Assembly (NCBI GenBank): GCA_947069175.1
Contig: CAMTDV010000022.1
Location: 37,971,476 to 38,035,475, forward strand
DNA: 64,000 nt
Direction: 5' to 3'
From: Scalesia atractyloides
Taxonomy: Eukaryota > Streptophyta > Magnoliopsida > Asterales > Asteraceae
The notes under the pieces were generated by a model, which saw only the letters and a list, made by a program, of their open reading frames with translations, made no database searches and had not been told where the DNA came from. A program made the translations under genes and the position numbers. Shown piece by piece: positions 11,355-22,309 of the stretch (the stretch's first letter is position 1; every line of letters begins with the position of its first letter).

Positions 11355-11812
11355 CGGAGAAGATTATTCTGTTGTACAGCAGGAAGCCTTTCCGTGCTCT
11401 TCTTCTTCAACTGGAAAGCGTGTTTTTTTATTTTATTTTTTTATATTTTCTATTCTTAAAAGTTGGTGCTTAAAATGATGGTTTAGTTGGTTTTATGTTT
11501 TAAATTTCGCTTTGTGCCTTTATTGTCCTGTCTTGTCATTTTTATGTATCTATTAATAATATTAGGGAGCTTTGGATGGAGTGAAAAATGGTTTGTTGTT
11601 TTAACAAAGTCCTGATTGATGCTGGCGGGCACATACATGAACGTGAGTTCAACTTTTATTGTTTAGTTTGTTGCCTTTGATTGTTTTTAAAGAATTGTTA
11701 TTTGTTTGCTACAGACAGACTTTAATGGAAAGACTCACTTCTCTCACGGCAGGCAGGTGTGTTGAACCAGATAACATTTTCAAAAAGGAGCCACAAGATT
11801 TAGGCCGGGACA
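11355..11812 (+). pseudogene. Decayed duplicate of RPL5 exons 6-8
   Basis: Three blocks match the neighbouring RPL5 gene in order. The first, 11355-11432 (GGAGAAGATTATTCTGTTG, then CCTTTCCGTGCTCTTCTTC), corresponds to exon 6. The second, 11566-11642 (GGAGCTTTGGATGGAG to ACATACATGAAC|gtgag), corresponds to exon 7. The third, 11715-about 11812 (ACTTTAATGG, GTTGAACCAGATAAC), corresponds to exon 8. Intron positions and splice-site remnants (attag|, |gtgag, gctacag|) are kept, so this arose by DNA duplication, not retroposition. Internal deletions remove most of the coding sequence. It lies about 1.3 kb downstream in the same orientation. Confidence 0.85.
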
Positions 11813-12122
11813 TTGCGTTTGGGTCTTATGATTTTTGTTTGTTTCTTGAATGTTTCGGCCTGCTGAGTTAACACATTTCACGTACCAAACTTTATTAGGC
11901 TCTTGAGTGACACTCTTGGCTATTTCTTATGCTAGTAAATTTTAATTACCAACAACATATGACTCAGGTATGTCATCATCATCAAATCCATTTTATATGC
12001 TAGTAAATTTCAAACATTGCTGCATCATCGACAACGTATAACTAAGTTTCAACCCGAGATAACTAACAAAGACGGGTCCCACTTGTCTCAAGTTCAATGC
12101 ATAACAAAATCCAGAAATAAAA

Positions 12123-13275
12123 TCACAAATCTGCATTTAACTTTGGCTTCTTTCTTGCAAGAAATCGCTCTTTTGCAGCAGCCAAGGCATCTTGTTTCGT
12201 TTATGATGATCTGTTGGTGGTTTAGTTTCTTGATTCTGCAAGACTTGTTGCTTATGAGAATCAGAAACAGGTTCTTCTTCAATCCTTTCAGATGTTTTAT
12301 TGGATGTTTCCCCAACATTTTCTTCTGCTTCAATGATTTCAGATTTCTTTTAGATGCTTCACCAATAGTCTCTTCTGCTGATGGTTGACTTTGACTCTTG
12401 ACTCCTCTGTATGCTTGTGGGACTTTGTTGACTCGCCATCTCTTGCTCCAAAGGAAACATTTTTTGACAGATTGAAGTGGAACTCGATCATATCACCACC
12501 TTTCTTAGTAGTAATCTGTGGAACAAGAATATGAATTTGTATCAGAAAAATACTCGTTTACATTCTATATTCAACATAAATATGAGATAAAACAAAATGA
12601 AAGAGATATGTAACAATCCCATCTTTAATCAAGTTAGGGCTGCTACAAAAGCTTGTTTGTCGACAACTTACAGAAAAGTACAACTTACATCTTTTTCCTC
12701 ACGAAGTTGACGCAATCGTTCTTCCTCCAACCATTTTGCTTGCTCTGCAAGTTTCCTTTTGTACGCGCCCGTAACAAATTTGTCCTTATCTCATGTTCTC
12801 GCTCACGCACTTTTGCTTTGTCTATCAATGCTTGAATATACCTAGGCTATAACATCAGGTACATACAATCACTAATAAAAGAAAAAGGCCTCAAATTTTT
12901 TTAATAATCACATTTTCAATATAATATTCACAAATAAATAAGTGAAAATACATATGATACCTTTCTTTTTTGACGATCCTGTGCAACAGGGCGGACAGCT
13001 TTTTGCTTCATGTCATCATATACACCATCATAATCAAACACTGAAGGATCCTCCTCTAATGCTTTCTTATGTTGTTCCTCTACCTACGGCCAAACAAAAA
13101 AAACCAAATTTAGAAAATTTATGTTTTTCATGACTTACTCACATCCTTAAGAGCCTTGTTCTTGCTGACTTGTCGAGAAATTTCTCTTTCGATATAATCA
13201 TCATCACCAAAACCAAGTGCAGGTGGGCGAGGAGGTTGTTTTTTTTGTTGGGATGATGGAGCTCTTATACCATGT
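12123..13275 (-). pseudogene. NSRP1/CCDC55-like nuclear speckle splicing regulator, decayed
   Basis: Four minus-strand exons with GT-AG borders can be read. 13275-13142 gives RAPSSQQKKQPPRPPALGFG, then EREISRQVSKNKALKD. 13083-12961 gives EEDPSVFDYDGVYDDMKQK. 12846-12689 gives PRYIQALIDKAKVREREHE, then AYKRKLAEQAKWLEEERLR. 12515-12123 gives KKGGDMIEFHFNLSKNVSFG and the terminal DALAAAKERFLARKKPK. These are hallmark blocks of the NSRP1 family, coiled-coil proteins that affect splice-site choice in nuclear speckles. About 20 codons between EREHE and DKDKF are missing out of frame, and several one-base shifts break the last exon. No ATG exon encoding the usual N-terminus was found. A telo-box-containing stretch at 14,050-14,065 may be the old 5' end. 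Confidence 0.75.
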
Positions 13276-16188
13276 GATGAAAAACAAATTACATGTAAAT
13301 AAACCTCCTATACCATGAGTTGTATACATATGATGTAAAGGAAGTACACACACTGTCCTACATCGACTTCTAGCAACTATTCATGAATCTTGGTTTTTGT
13401 GGCTCATGATTTATAAACGGTAGGGCAGGGTAACAGGTCCGGGTGACATGGGTCATTTTGGTCCGGGTCTTGACAAAAGTTGATAGGGGTCAGAGTGGGT
13501 AGTCTTACAAATTTTTGGTAACATTTCCTAGTGTCTTGGCCACTCGATAACAATTAACAAAGACAAAACCCATATAACAAAAAAATATAACTCTTGAAAA
13601 GTTGTGAATTTAGAGATGGTAGAAAGTGCCAAGAATAAAGAAAATTTGAGGAATTTCATATAATTAGGTTCATGGATAATCAGAAATTTCTTAGATTTTG
13701 AAGAAGCATAAAATCACCACACATCTCCCATTGCCATTTGTATTTAACCTCAGCCCGTCCATCCTGACCCATGATACCCAAATTGACCCTACCCGGTTAC
13801 CGGAAACAGTTTTCATCGGAAAAAAACAATAGATTGATGGATTAACAAACGCCAAATTCTACTAATAATAAACTTTTCAGACAATCGATGATTCGAATAA
13901 CTTGTGTGTCTTTGAATACACACAAGTAGAGATAGCAATTTTCATGTGACGAATAGGTTAAGCTAACTAATACATGAATAACGACAAGTAAGGCAATTTG
14001 GTTACCTATCGATCCTGATCTGATCTGCAGAGCGGTGTTTGAATTTTGACGTTTAGGGTTTCACAGGGTTTGGATGATTGGAACTATAAGAGCATGAAAT
14101 CCTTATAAATACGTGGATCTATCAGGATGCTTGTGCGATACGACTGTGATATTTGTTTTGTTAATTCTTTTATTTATATAATATTTATTGTAATATTATT
14201 TTGATGGATATTCATAAACAATGAAGTAATTAAGTAGTTCATTTCATTGTGTGTATGGTTTGGTTGGTTCGATTATTATTATCAACAGAAGCTGAAATCA
14301 AAGTCATTGATTAGTTTATTTCATTAATCAATCGGTTTTCTGTTAATCACTTCAGTTTATTCGGTTAGATTGAATGTTTTTGGTTTGGTTCATTTAATTT
14401 CAGTTACTAGCAAAAACCCAACTTAGGCTAAAATTTTTGCTTAGAAATATATGAAATTGAGGTATAAATATAAGAAATGAAAGTATAAATATATGAACTG
14501 AAGATATAAAAGCTAAAGATATATGAAAATATGAATGATTCGGTTCGGTTCAGCTAATTTTGGTTAAAAAAGAGTACAAATAAAATTGATAACCGGTTTT
14601 TAGTTAATTTAGTTTTTGGTTGATTTCGATTCGGATTTCGTCTGTTTGTTTGGCTTAGGTTAATGATTTAGTTATTTCTTACCGATAACGGTTCTGGTTA
14701 ATAACCAATAGGTGCGCGCGCGAGCGGCGGGAAACATAGACATTGCCACAGTGTGCATTGTTTGGTTGGTTAGATTATTATACTCTTTATTAACCAACCC
14801 GTTTTCAGTTAATCGATTTGGTTTATTCAATTAGATTGACAGTTTTTAGTTTGATTTATTTAATTCCATTAATAGCCAAAACCAAACTTGGGCTAAAATG
14901 TTTGATTAGATATGCATGAAATTTAGGTATAAATACATGAAATGGATGTTTAGGTACATGAAATGGAGGTATGAATACATAAAATGGGGGTATAGATTTG
15001 AAATACATGAACTAAAGGTATAAAGTTAAAAATATATGAAAATACGAATGGTTCGGTTTAGTTAACTTTGGTTAAATAAGGGTACAAAATAATCTATAAC
15101 CATTTTTGGTTAATTGGGGTTCGAGTAATCAGTTTTCAGTTAATTCAGTTTTTTGTTAACGATTCAGTTATTACTCACCCTTAGACACTGTTAATTACGT
15201 AACATATAATTTTTTTAATTAAAAACTATAGTAATACTACACTCCAATTAAAGAGAATAAAATACTCGTTTATATAGTGCAATTTAAAAAAAAAGTATTA
15301 ACATACCAAAAAGTTGTGGTCGTTTAAAAATCGTGAGGGAGTTAGTTTTTTTAATAAGGGGATAAAGTGTAACTAATAACAAATTATCTATAATTTTGTT
15401 AAAGATGGTGGATTCAAGTATAATCTAGATAAGAGGATTAAACAGACGCCATTTAATCACCTAACATTATGTAGTCATTAAACATTATGGGATAACAACT
15501 AAGTATGTTGGGCTTTGATCACTTGTACACTAAGGCATCATCTACTTGTATCTTTTAATCTGTGCGTCGATACTAAACAAGACAACTACCGAAACGTCGA
15601 CAAAAATGTGTAGGTCGTCATGCTATCTTTGGATTTTTTTAAACATTATGGTTTATAAGATACGACAAAAATACGTAAAATAATTATAAGTTTGTTATGG
15701 AGGGGGAATAGTATAACTAATTATTTATAATTTTGTTAAAACTTAGGTATTTAAGTGTAATAAGTTTAGAGGTTAAAAAATAAAGTGTTTAAAAGACCAA
15801 ATTACCCTCACTTTAGGGGTCTATCTAAAAATAAAGGGGGGAAATGTTCTTATTTTATGGGTATCTTAAAATAACCCTCACTCATGCATTATAATATAGC
15901 ATAGATAGTTTTTAGTGTTTTTGAGTGGTTGTAAGTGGAGGAGAGAGAAAATATATAGGAAAGTTATTGATCATCTGTAAATGTATGGGAAAAAAATTGG
16001 AGAGAGAAAACTTTATAAATTTTTAAATCTTTTGAAATGGTTGTGAGTGAAGTAGAGAGAAAAGGTAATTATAAAGGTATAAAAATATTATTTAATTAAA
16101 AAGTAGTGAGAAAAAATAGTTGTTTTTAGTGGAAATATAGAGATATGAATAGAGAATTCATTGCGAATACTTGGGGGGGGGGGGGGGG
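13276..16188. other. AT-rich intergenic DNA
   Basis: No gene. AAACCCTAAAC on the minus strand near 14,055, followed by a possible donor at about 14,005, could be the 5' UTR of the decayed NSRP1-like gene. A diverged tandem duplication occupies 14,255-15,180. The remainder is AT-rich and unremarkable. Confidence 0.5.
14255..15180 (+). repeat. Diverged tandem duplication, ~466-bp period
   Basis: Matching series occur at about 14,265-14,700 and 14,750-15,180: GTTTGGTTGGTT, then AGTTTATTCGGTTAGATTGA versus GGTTTATTCAATTAGATTGA, then CCAACTTAGGCTAAAATTTT versus CCAAACTTGGGCTAAAATGT, then GAGGTATAAATA, then GGTTCGGTT. The offset between the halves is about 466 bases. Both are rich in TTCGGTT/GGTTTGG and look non-coding. 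Confidence 0.65.
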
Positions 16189-16623
16189 GGGTTGTTTGGC
16201 TAAGCTTTTCCACAATTCCTTATAACTTATTGACTTTTATAAAAAGTTAATAAGGAGAAAAAGTGTTTGGCAAACTCAAAAGAACTTTCTAAAATGACTT
16301 CTTGTATAGAGAGGAAAAGTCAGTTTAGAAAAGTTAGAACATTGTGGCTTTTTGAAGGTTCTTATAACTTTTCATAAAAATATTACAAACATCCCCTAAA
16401 TTAGAACATTGTGGATTTTTGAAACTCCTTATAACATTGTCCTTTTTAGTCATTTTATATGAATAAGCTAAGATAAACACTTTTAAATAAATTATTAACT
16501 TATTGGCTTTTCCCACCATATAAGCTAATTCAAACATTTTTTTTAAAACTCCTTTTAAAAAAGTCATAAGTCATTTTAACAAAAAGTATTTTTTGAATTA
16601 AATAAGTTTAGCCAAACACCCTT
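16189..16623. mobile_element. MITE with GTGTTTGGCTAAACTT-type terminal inverted repeats
   Basis: The left end GTTGTTTGGCTAAGCTT (16191-16207) is the inverted complement of the right end AAGTTTAGCCAAACACCC (16604-16621), with few mismatches. Internal DNA is itself partly palindromic (CTTATAACTT and AAGTTATAAG-like stretches) and has no coding capacity. Length about 430 bp fits a MITE. A target duplication cannot be seen because the left end abuts a run of 19 G (16173-16191). Confidence 0.7.
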
Positions 16624-16685
16624 TTAATTTAGTTTAATTTAATATATTATATTTTTATATTTATATATACTTGAAAAGTGGTGGA

Positions 16686-16884
16686 CTTTATAGCCTAGTT
16701 GCATCTTGAGTGAGATAAGACTTTGGTAACAATAGGTTCAGGGTTCGATTCTCATAGGGGGGGTTCCCACATTTATTGGGTTTCCACCTTAATCGGTGTA
16801 TAAGCGTTATGCCGGTTCTGCTGGTGTTACGATGATACTTAAGTGGTCCGTCAGTGATTCAAACTTACCTTTAGAAAAAATAAT
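16686..16884 (+). mobile_element. tRNA-derived SINE-like sequence
   Basis: TAGCCTAGTTG (about 16691) resembles a Pol III A box, and GGGTTCGATTC (16741-16751) is a good B box about 50 bases downstream. The rest, through GTGGTCCGTCAGTGATTC, is unique and ends in an A-rich stretch. No target duplication was identified, so this is tentative. Confidence 0.35.
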
Positions 16885-17479
16885 AATGATTGAACTCTTT
16901 TAATAATCGTTTTTATTTTTTAATGATATTTTATCTATTAAACATTTGATTTTTTTAATATTACTGATACTGTCTAACAATATCGGTACCGCTATCGTAT
17001 AATATCGGTGTAGTTTTTTATTATTAACCTCATCATGTCTCTATTATCATGTACAATTCGAAAAAATTTCTATCCGAACAGGTCACATATAGTTTATTTT
17101 TTATCATCACAAACTGAACATATACCGACCAAACAACATCGGTATTCAAACGGGTTATATGTAGTTGATTTTATTTATCATCACAAACCGAACATATACC
17201 GACAAAAATCGTTAATTTTTTATCATCACAAACCGAACATATAGCGACCAAACAACATCGGTAACGGTACCTTATTCGTTTTTATAGAATTCTTGACATG
17301 GCGATATAAAATTCATTGAACACAAAGTAATATTTGCAATAAAGTATTTTTTGGTATCGTAAGCCATATTGAGTGTCTGTACGATACCGGTGTCGTAACG
17401 AACCGATACTGACCGAACAACACCGGTATCGGTATGAGTATTGGTTTTTATGGTTTTTTTTTGTAGAACCGTGACCCTG
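16885..17479. repeat. Short repeats of the TATCATCACAAACCGAACATATACCGA type
   Basis: ATCATCACAAACCGAACATA recurs about three times between 17,100 and 17,245, alternating with CGACCAAACAACATCGGTA. Related ACCGGTATCGGTA strings continue to about 17,450. No gene. Confidence 0.5.
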
Positions 17480-17960
17480 AGAGCACCTCTTTAATGATAC
17501 TTCAAGTGGTTGAGGTCTGAACCCAAGTCTGCAAAACATAACACCATTAGGACCCGTTACAGGAATGGAGGATTCCTGTAACCACCCTCCGGCGTGAGAA
17601 TGAGTATTGGTTAGTAAACAAAATATGAGAAGGAACCAAGTGAATGTGTATTAATATTACCTTGACGTCTCCCTCTATTTAAACTGTTCAATTCATTTAG
17701 GGTTTCCCCTTTTTAGGTATCGCCGTTTACATGGGGTAAGCCCATGGCTTAGGGATTGTACATATCTTCCTCATATTTCAGAGATTCGGTTTCCTTACTC
17801 ATATCCGTAAGCAGAACATTTTAAAATGATAGATGCGTTTTGGCCTATCCCACCCAATCTAACCTATCGGGTCATACCTTAACATGTCCCCTAGTCCGAT
17901 ATTATGCAATTTAGGCATGAGGTCGGGCTTAAAAGTCTAACGCTTATATATGTTGTATTT
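17480..17960 (-). mobile_element. Probable LTR relic of a third Tat-type element
   Basis: CACCCTCCGGCGTGAGAATGAGTATTG (about 17,580-17,605) resembles the inverse of the CACGCCGGAGTGTGG block in the Tat LTR at about 4,740. A minus-strand TATA-like TTTAAATAGAGG lies near 17,675. Its position left of a + strand antisense gene (18,080-19,440) is where the 3' LTR of a minus-strand Tat element should be. Ends were not resolved. Confidence 0.4.
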
Positions 17961-18079
17961 TATGTCATATTGTATTTTATACCATGGGGTAGTATTGTTG
18001 TGGATAATTGGTATAAAATAAAACACGTGCCTGAATAGGAGATACGACGGTATGCATCGGGGATAGAAAGATTACCTAA

Positions 18080-19440
18080 TTTGCTGACTTTCTCAAATTC
18101 TGAAACTTCCGGTTGCCAGTGACGAAGTTCTGCAAGGAGGTAATGGATTATTATGCCATCCATCTTTCACAAGTGCATCCCCTCGGTCTTTCCAAGGTAC
18201 GACACTTAGAATGTGCTTTCCTTAGCCTGGGACACCAACCTGAAATGTTAGTGTTTCGAGCATTCTACACCATGGTTTGGAAAGCTCCCTTCTTTACTTT
18301 TGACCATCGAGGGTCATAAATAACCTGTCTGCAATCCGTACCATCCAGCTCCCGCGACAAGGAATCGAAGAAAAAAAAATTCTTTTTTATAAACGTTGAC
18401 GTCATCTGTGGGGGAATGACGTGGAGGAAGATGGCGGAGAAGGAAAAAAGTGAAAGACCAGGCGCCAAATCTGGACGAGTATAAGGAAAATGCCTTGTTT
18501 AAAATCCTATGTTCACATCCATCGGAATGCATGGTTATTCTGGAAGGAGCCCTGGTACTGATTGGGATGAGCCAGGTATGGAAAAATACGCGTGTGCAAC
18601 TAGACTTTACAACCTCTGATGGCGGTACATATTTCTTAAATATGTTGTTGATGCCCTATGTGCATTTCCTAATATATGTAGACTTGATTTGTACGCTGGA
18701 AGTTGGTCAGTTTTTTTATTTTATCAACCTTGCTCGAGCATCTTTAATAAGTGTGGATGACCGGGCCCTACCGGCGGAGGATGTGAGTATCTTGAGCGCT
18801 CATGCTGCAAGCCTTTTGCTACCGATGTTGCCCGCGGGTAAGGCGGAAGCAACAGGCAAAATCTACTCATGGTCCAAACTGCTGCAGGTGGGGCATCCAA
18901 GGCTGGCGTGGCGGGAAGAAAGATTACCCGCCTCCAAAAACCAGCCAAAGGCTCTACTACCAATGTCTCCACTGGGAGTGGATCTACCCAAACCAATACC
19001 CCAGTCATGGTGTCCTCCCCTAGTGCTTCTGCCACCCCAACTTCCCTTGCACATGTGGCTTTATCTTCACTACCTATGGCAAACGCCAGTGTTATCCCAA
19101 TTTAATGCAAAATGGCAGGCCATCCTTGCCCACCTACGTAAGTATCTTTCTAAAGATGCTTTAAAATGCTATCTGAGCCAGTGGCTGAAAAACGTTATTA
19201 TGTAGGTACCCCGTCCAGGAGCCAACCTAAAGTGTCTTTGACCGCGCTACCCGTTGTGGATCTACCTCCAGCGGTTACTTCTCCTATCGAGATGTCAAGG
19301 ACCTCTTCTTCCCCTACCCTGTTAACCCTGATATCGGATGTCAGTACGATGATTATGCCCCATCCTGTGTTACCAGGCCCCGCTCTGGCGGTCGCTGGCG
19401 TTGTCTTTACTGAGGCAATTACTGTTACCCCGCGCCGCGT
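18080..19440 (+). pseudogene. Tat antisense gene, copy 3 (PF04195-like domain), decayed
   Basis: The frame at 18,110-18,320 reads LPVTKFCKEVMDYYAIHLSQ, then LGLSKVRHLECAFLSLGHQ and FRAFYTMVWKAPFFTF, a good PF04195-like N-terminal domain. After a stop and shifts, 18,450-18,600 gives ILEGALVLIGMSQVWKNTR, equivalent to ILVAAGMSWVWK in copy 2. Lys/Ser/Thr/Pro-rich sequence follows to about 19,440, with no coiled-coil end. The gene is cut by a Copia-type LTR starting at 19,461. No intact ATG start or full frame remains. Confidence 0.6.
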
Positions 19441-19460
19441 TGCCTCAAGTGTACTTAGAG

Positions 19461-20798
19461 TGTAACAACTCCCCAAAAGACCCTATGAAGAACCATAATC
19501 AAAACCTCGGACATGCAAATGAGACTTAGCATGTTAAACGAAGAATTTGAAACCAGACACTCAGGCGCCACGCAGGGGATACCCCCTATTCTCTCGTGAC
19601 TCGCGGTAGGGTACGAAGACACGTGGCATCGTTGCGTGACAAGTGGCAAGGCTATGTAGGTGACAAAGCTGACCTAGCCCTAGCTGGCAGCTCAGGCGCC
19701 ATGCGAGGAGAACCCCTACCTCTCCCACGAAGCGCCTGAGAATCCAGGTGAGGCTATATAAGGGGTAGGGTGGGATGAGTTCAGTTGCACCAAATCGACG
19801 AAAAATCGATATATCTCTCTTTCGTTCTGTCATTCCACTACCCGGATCCCTGAACTCGAAACTCTGCTCCGTAGGAAGTGTACTAATCCCTGGTCCCTGG
19901 TATGATACCCTGTCCGATTGATCATAAAACCAGTCAACGGATGCCAAAGTGTTGCCTGAATAAGGCTATACTTTGTTAACTATGTTGAGGTTTTGATCTC
20001 GTGATTATCGTCAAGATTTGAATTGGGATTCTTATACTAATACGTGTTGCATGTTTAACTAGGACTCCAAGCTTAATACAAGGAGGTTATATAAATCAAA
20101 ACCCTAACCCTGCAAAGTGAGACATTATCTTTTCTTCACATTATGTGATACTTAAATGTTTTCAAAACCCGAAATGTTTTCCAATTGTTACTTATATTAT
20201 AGTGATTAAGTCTTTGTATTCTGTAAATGCACTTTTTTGATCAGTGCCGGAGATCCAATTGTTAAAAAGTCTAGGGTCGTAAATGTAAACATGTAATAGT
20301 TATGTGTCTAGTCCGAATTTACGAAGTCTTTGTCCGAGTTTATCATGTCCGATTTTATGTTTATAGTGTTGTCCGACTTGGGTAATGTATACCCAGTTCG
20401 AGTTTAGTGGTTACCTCGGAAGATCCTTCGTGGACTTTCGAGTTTATGTTGTTTTGAGCCTTGGGCTAGTCTGTAATGTATATCCGGAACATTGTTCCGG
20501 ATGTGTCTTGTATTTATATCTTAATGGAATGAATGACAATGCAACAATTCCTTTTTAGAAAGTTTCCTTTGCAGGCAAACCCTAATCATTGTATGTGTGT
20601 GGCGGCTGCTACTGTGTGTGACGTCATACCTTTGAGAATACTCTGTGTATTCTCAGATCTTCTTCTTCTTCTTGTTCTTCTTTCTTTCTATACTTTCTTG
20701 TCCAAATCTATACAGTGGTTGTCGCGTGTGGATTCGGCACACCACGTGTTCGTGTTTGAGCGAGATCCGTGATCGAGAGAAGATTAGGAGGCCTCACA
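19461..20798 (+). mobile_element. 5' LTR of a truncated Copia-like element
   Basis: It starts TGTAACAACTCCCC and ends about GGCCTCACA, two bases before a primer site for initiator tRNA-Met. A TATA box, CTATATAAGG, lies at 19754-19763. A CTTCTT-rich stretch and a CCGTGATCGAGAG segment precede the end. No matching 3' LTR or pol is present in the window, so the element is a 5' remnant. Assignment to Copia rests only on primer site and layout; a gypsy origin is possible. Confidence 0.6.
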
Positions 20799-20800
20799 AG

Positions 20801-20815
20801 TGGTATCAGAGCCTG
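20801..20815 (+). other. Primer-binding site for initiator tRNA-Met
   Basis: TGGTATCAGAGCCTG matches the 3' end of plant tRNA-iMet (TGGTATCAGAGCC) and begins two bases after the LTR end. This fixes the strand of the element as +. Confidence 0.85.
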
Positions 20816-21612
20816 GCTCTGTATAGAGAGTGCTCATATTACTGTAGGTTTTGGTTTTTGAAGATTTAGAGTGAGAAAATCTGATTTTGATAGTGTTTTG
20901 GTGTTTGTTTGCTTGTTTTTCATCATTTGTTATTGTTTTTTCTGATTATTGGTGATGGATTTTGACTAGGATAGTGTTATTAGGTTAGATTCTCATCTGG
21001 GTTTTTTCAGAGGTCTTTGAAGATCTTGCTAGGGTTTTTGAAAGCTTGTGAAATATCCTTTGTTTGATCTTAAAAAGTTTTGTCCGAGTTATTGTTTCTG
21101 TTTGTGTTATATGATTATTAGTGATCTTGTGTGAAGTCACACTTGGGAGATATCCGGAAGCAGGTTACCATCAATTCTGAATTATCTTGTCCGGATTACT
21201 GACTTTATAGTCTTTCAGAATGGTGTTGATTATCCAGGTTTGTGGTTAGTGTGTTTTCCGGATTTCAGTTTTTAAAAGGGTATTCCAGTTTTGTGTTAGG
21301 GTTGTTTAAAGGTTCTGAATTTGTTTCAAATTTCCGGATTTATGTTTTTATTTAAACTGATTCCGAGTTTATAATTTTTCGGATATACTACTTTAGTTTT
21401 ATCCGAGTTTAATTAGTCCCGGACTAAAGGCGTTGTTTGTTAAGTTTCCGAGCTTTAAAAAAACGTAGTTTGTTGGTCCGAGTTTGTAGTTTAAATCAGG
21501 TTATTGATCTGGGATTTTCTACTCTGATGTTCTCCAGACTATTTACTTCGTATTTCCAAGTTAACTTTCTGGACTGTAGGTCCACTTGGAGGATCAAGAT
21601 TAACCTACTTCC
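20816..21612 (+). other. Leader of the truncated element, TCCGAGTT-rich
   Basis: Non-coding leader after the primer site. It continues the TCCGAGTTT/TCCGGATT motif series found in the LTR. It is cut at 21,612 by the end of a SIRE-type LTR lying in the opposite orientation. Confidence 0.5.
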
Positions 21613-22294
21613 TGTAAGTATGCAAACCAAAGCAAAGTAAGAAACACAGGATAACCAAAGATTCACTATCTTGATTAACAAAAGAGAACTAGTACAAACA
21701 CATACAAACAATGTTCATATAGAATCATGAAATATTCTCGTGTTCTTGTGTCTCTCTAGCTTGTTCACTGATGTCTCACATCTCACTCTTACTCTAAGAA
21801 GTGCATGTCTGCTTATATAGTGCCTAAACCTAGCAACAGTACGAAGAATGTTGCTGGTCATACGAAACACCATAAGACACGGAGAACGTTCTCCAAAAGA
21901 TGCTCGTACGAACGACCAAAGGCTCGTACGATATGACTGGCTCGTACGAATCAAGCAGGATGCTTGTTTATATGAGCCCATTCGTACGACTAATAAGTCA
22001 CTCGTATGAATGGTGAGTGGCTCGTACGAGCAACATCTTGCTCGTACGAAGTATCTCTCAATCGTACTTGGGTGTGTTCTTTGGAGAACGTGCCAACAAA
22101 CATGACGTACACAAGACTTAAAGTGTGCACACATGCAACTTTTTTGCACAGACAAACTAATCGTCGTACTAAACCAAGATAAGACGATAACTTTATTTGG
22201 TCGACACGACCAAACTATACAGACACAATAAACAAAGATCGTACAATTACAAACGTAACTAAGAACAAGCGACAAACATAAAAGTGTATCAACA
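21613..22294 (-). mobile_element. 3' LTR of a SIRE-type Copia element (minus strand)
   Basis: On the minus strand it starts TGTTGATACACTTT at 22,294 and ends GCATACTTACA at 21,613 (682 bp). The polypurine tract CCAAGGGGGAGTT directly precedes it. This TGTTGATAC start after GGGGGAGTT is characteristic of SIRE-like Copia elements. A minus-strand TATA box (CTATATAAGC, 21,820-21,811) and an upstream array of TCGTACGA palindromes occupy U3. Confidence 0.8.
21881..22067 (-). promoter_or_regulatory. TCGTACGA palindrome array and GAACGTTC palindrome in SIRE U3
   Basis: Perfect TCGTACGA octamers occur six times between 21,904 and 22,050, with the variants TCGTATGA and TCGTACTT. GGAGAACGTTCTCC (about 21,881-21,894) is a perfect 14-base palindrome containing the nGAAnnTTCn heat-shock-element core. 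All lie upstream of the minus-strand TATA box, as promoter elements would. GTAC cores are bound by SBP/SPL factors; which factor binds here is inference. Confidence 0.6.
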
Positions 22295-22307
22295 AACTCC
22301 CCCTTGG
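22295..22307 (-). other. Polypurine tract of the SIRE-type element
   Basis: The minus strand reads AGCCAAGGGGGAGTT into the LTR start TGTTGATAC; G5AG before the LTR is the usual plus-strand primer. Confidence 0.75.
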
Positions 22308-22309
22308 CT

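Noticed and set aside
16741..16751. GGGTTCGATTC considered as part of a tRNA gene
   Set aside because: No acceptor or anticodon stem can be folded around it; kept only as a SINE B box.
21715..22275. 186-residue minus-strand open frame
   Set aside because: It lies wholly inside a non-coding LTR and translates the TCGTACGA array.
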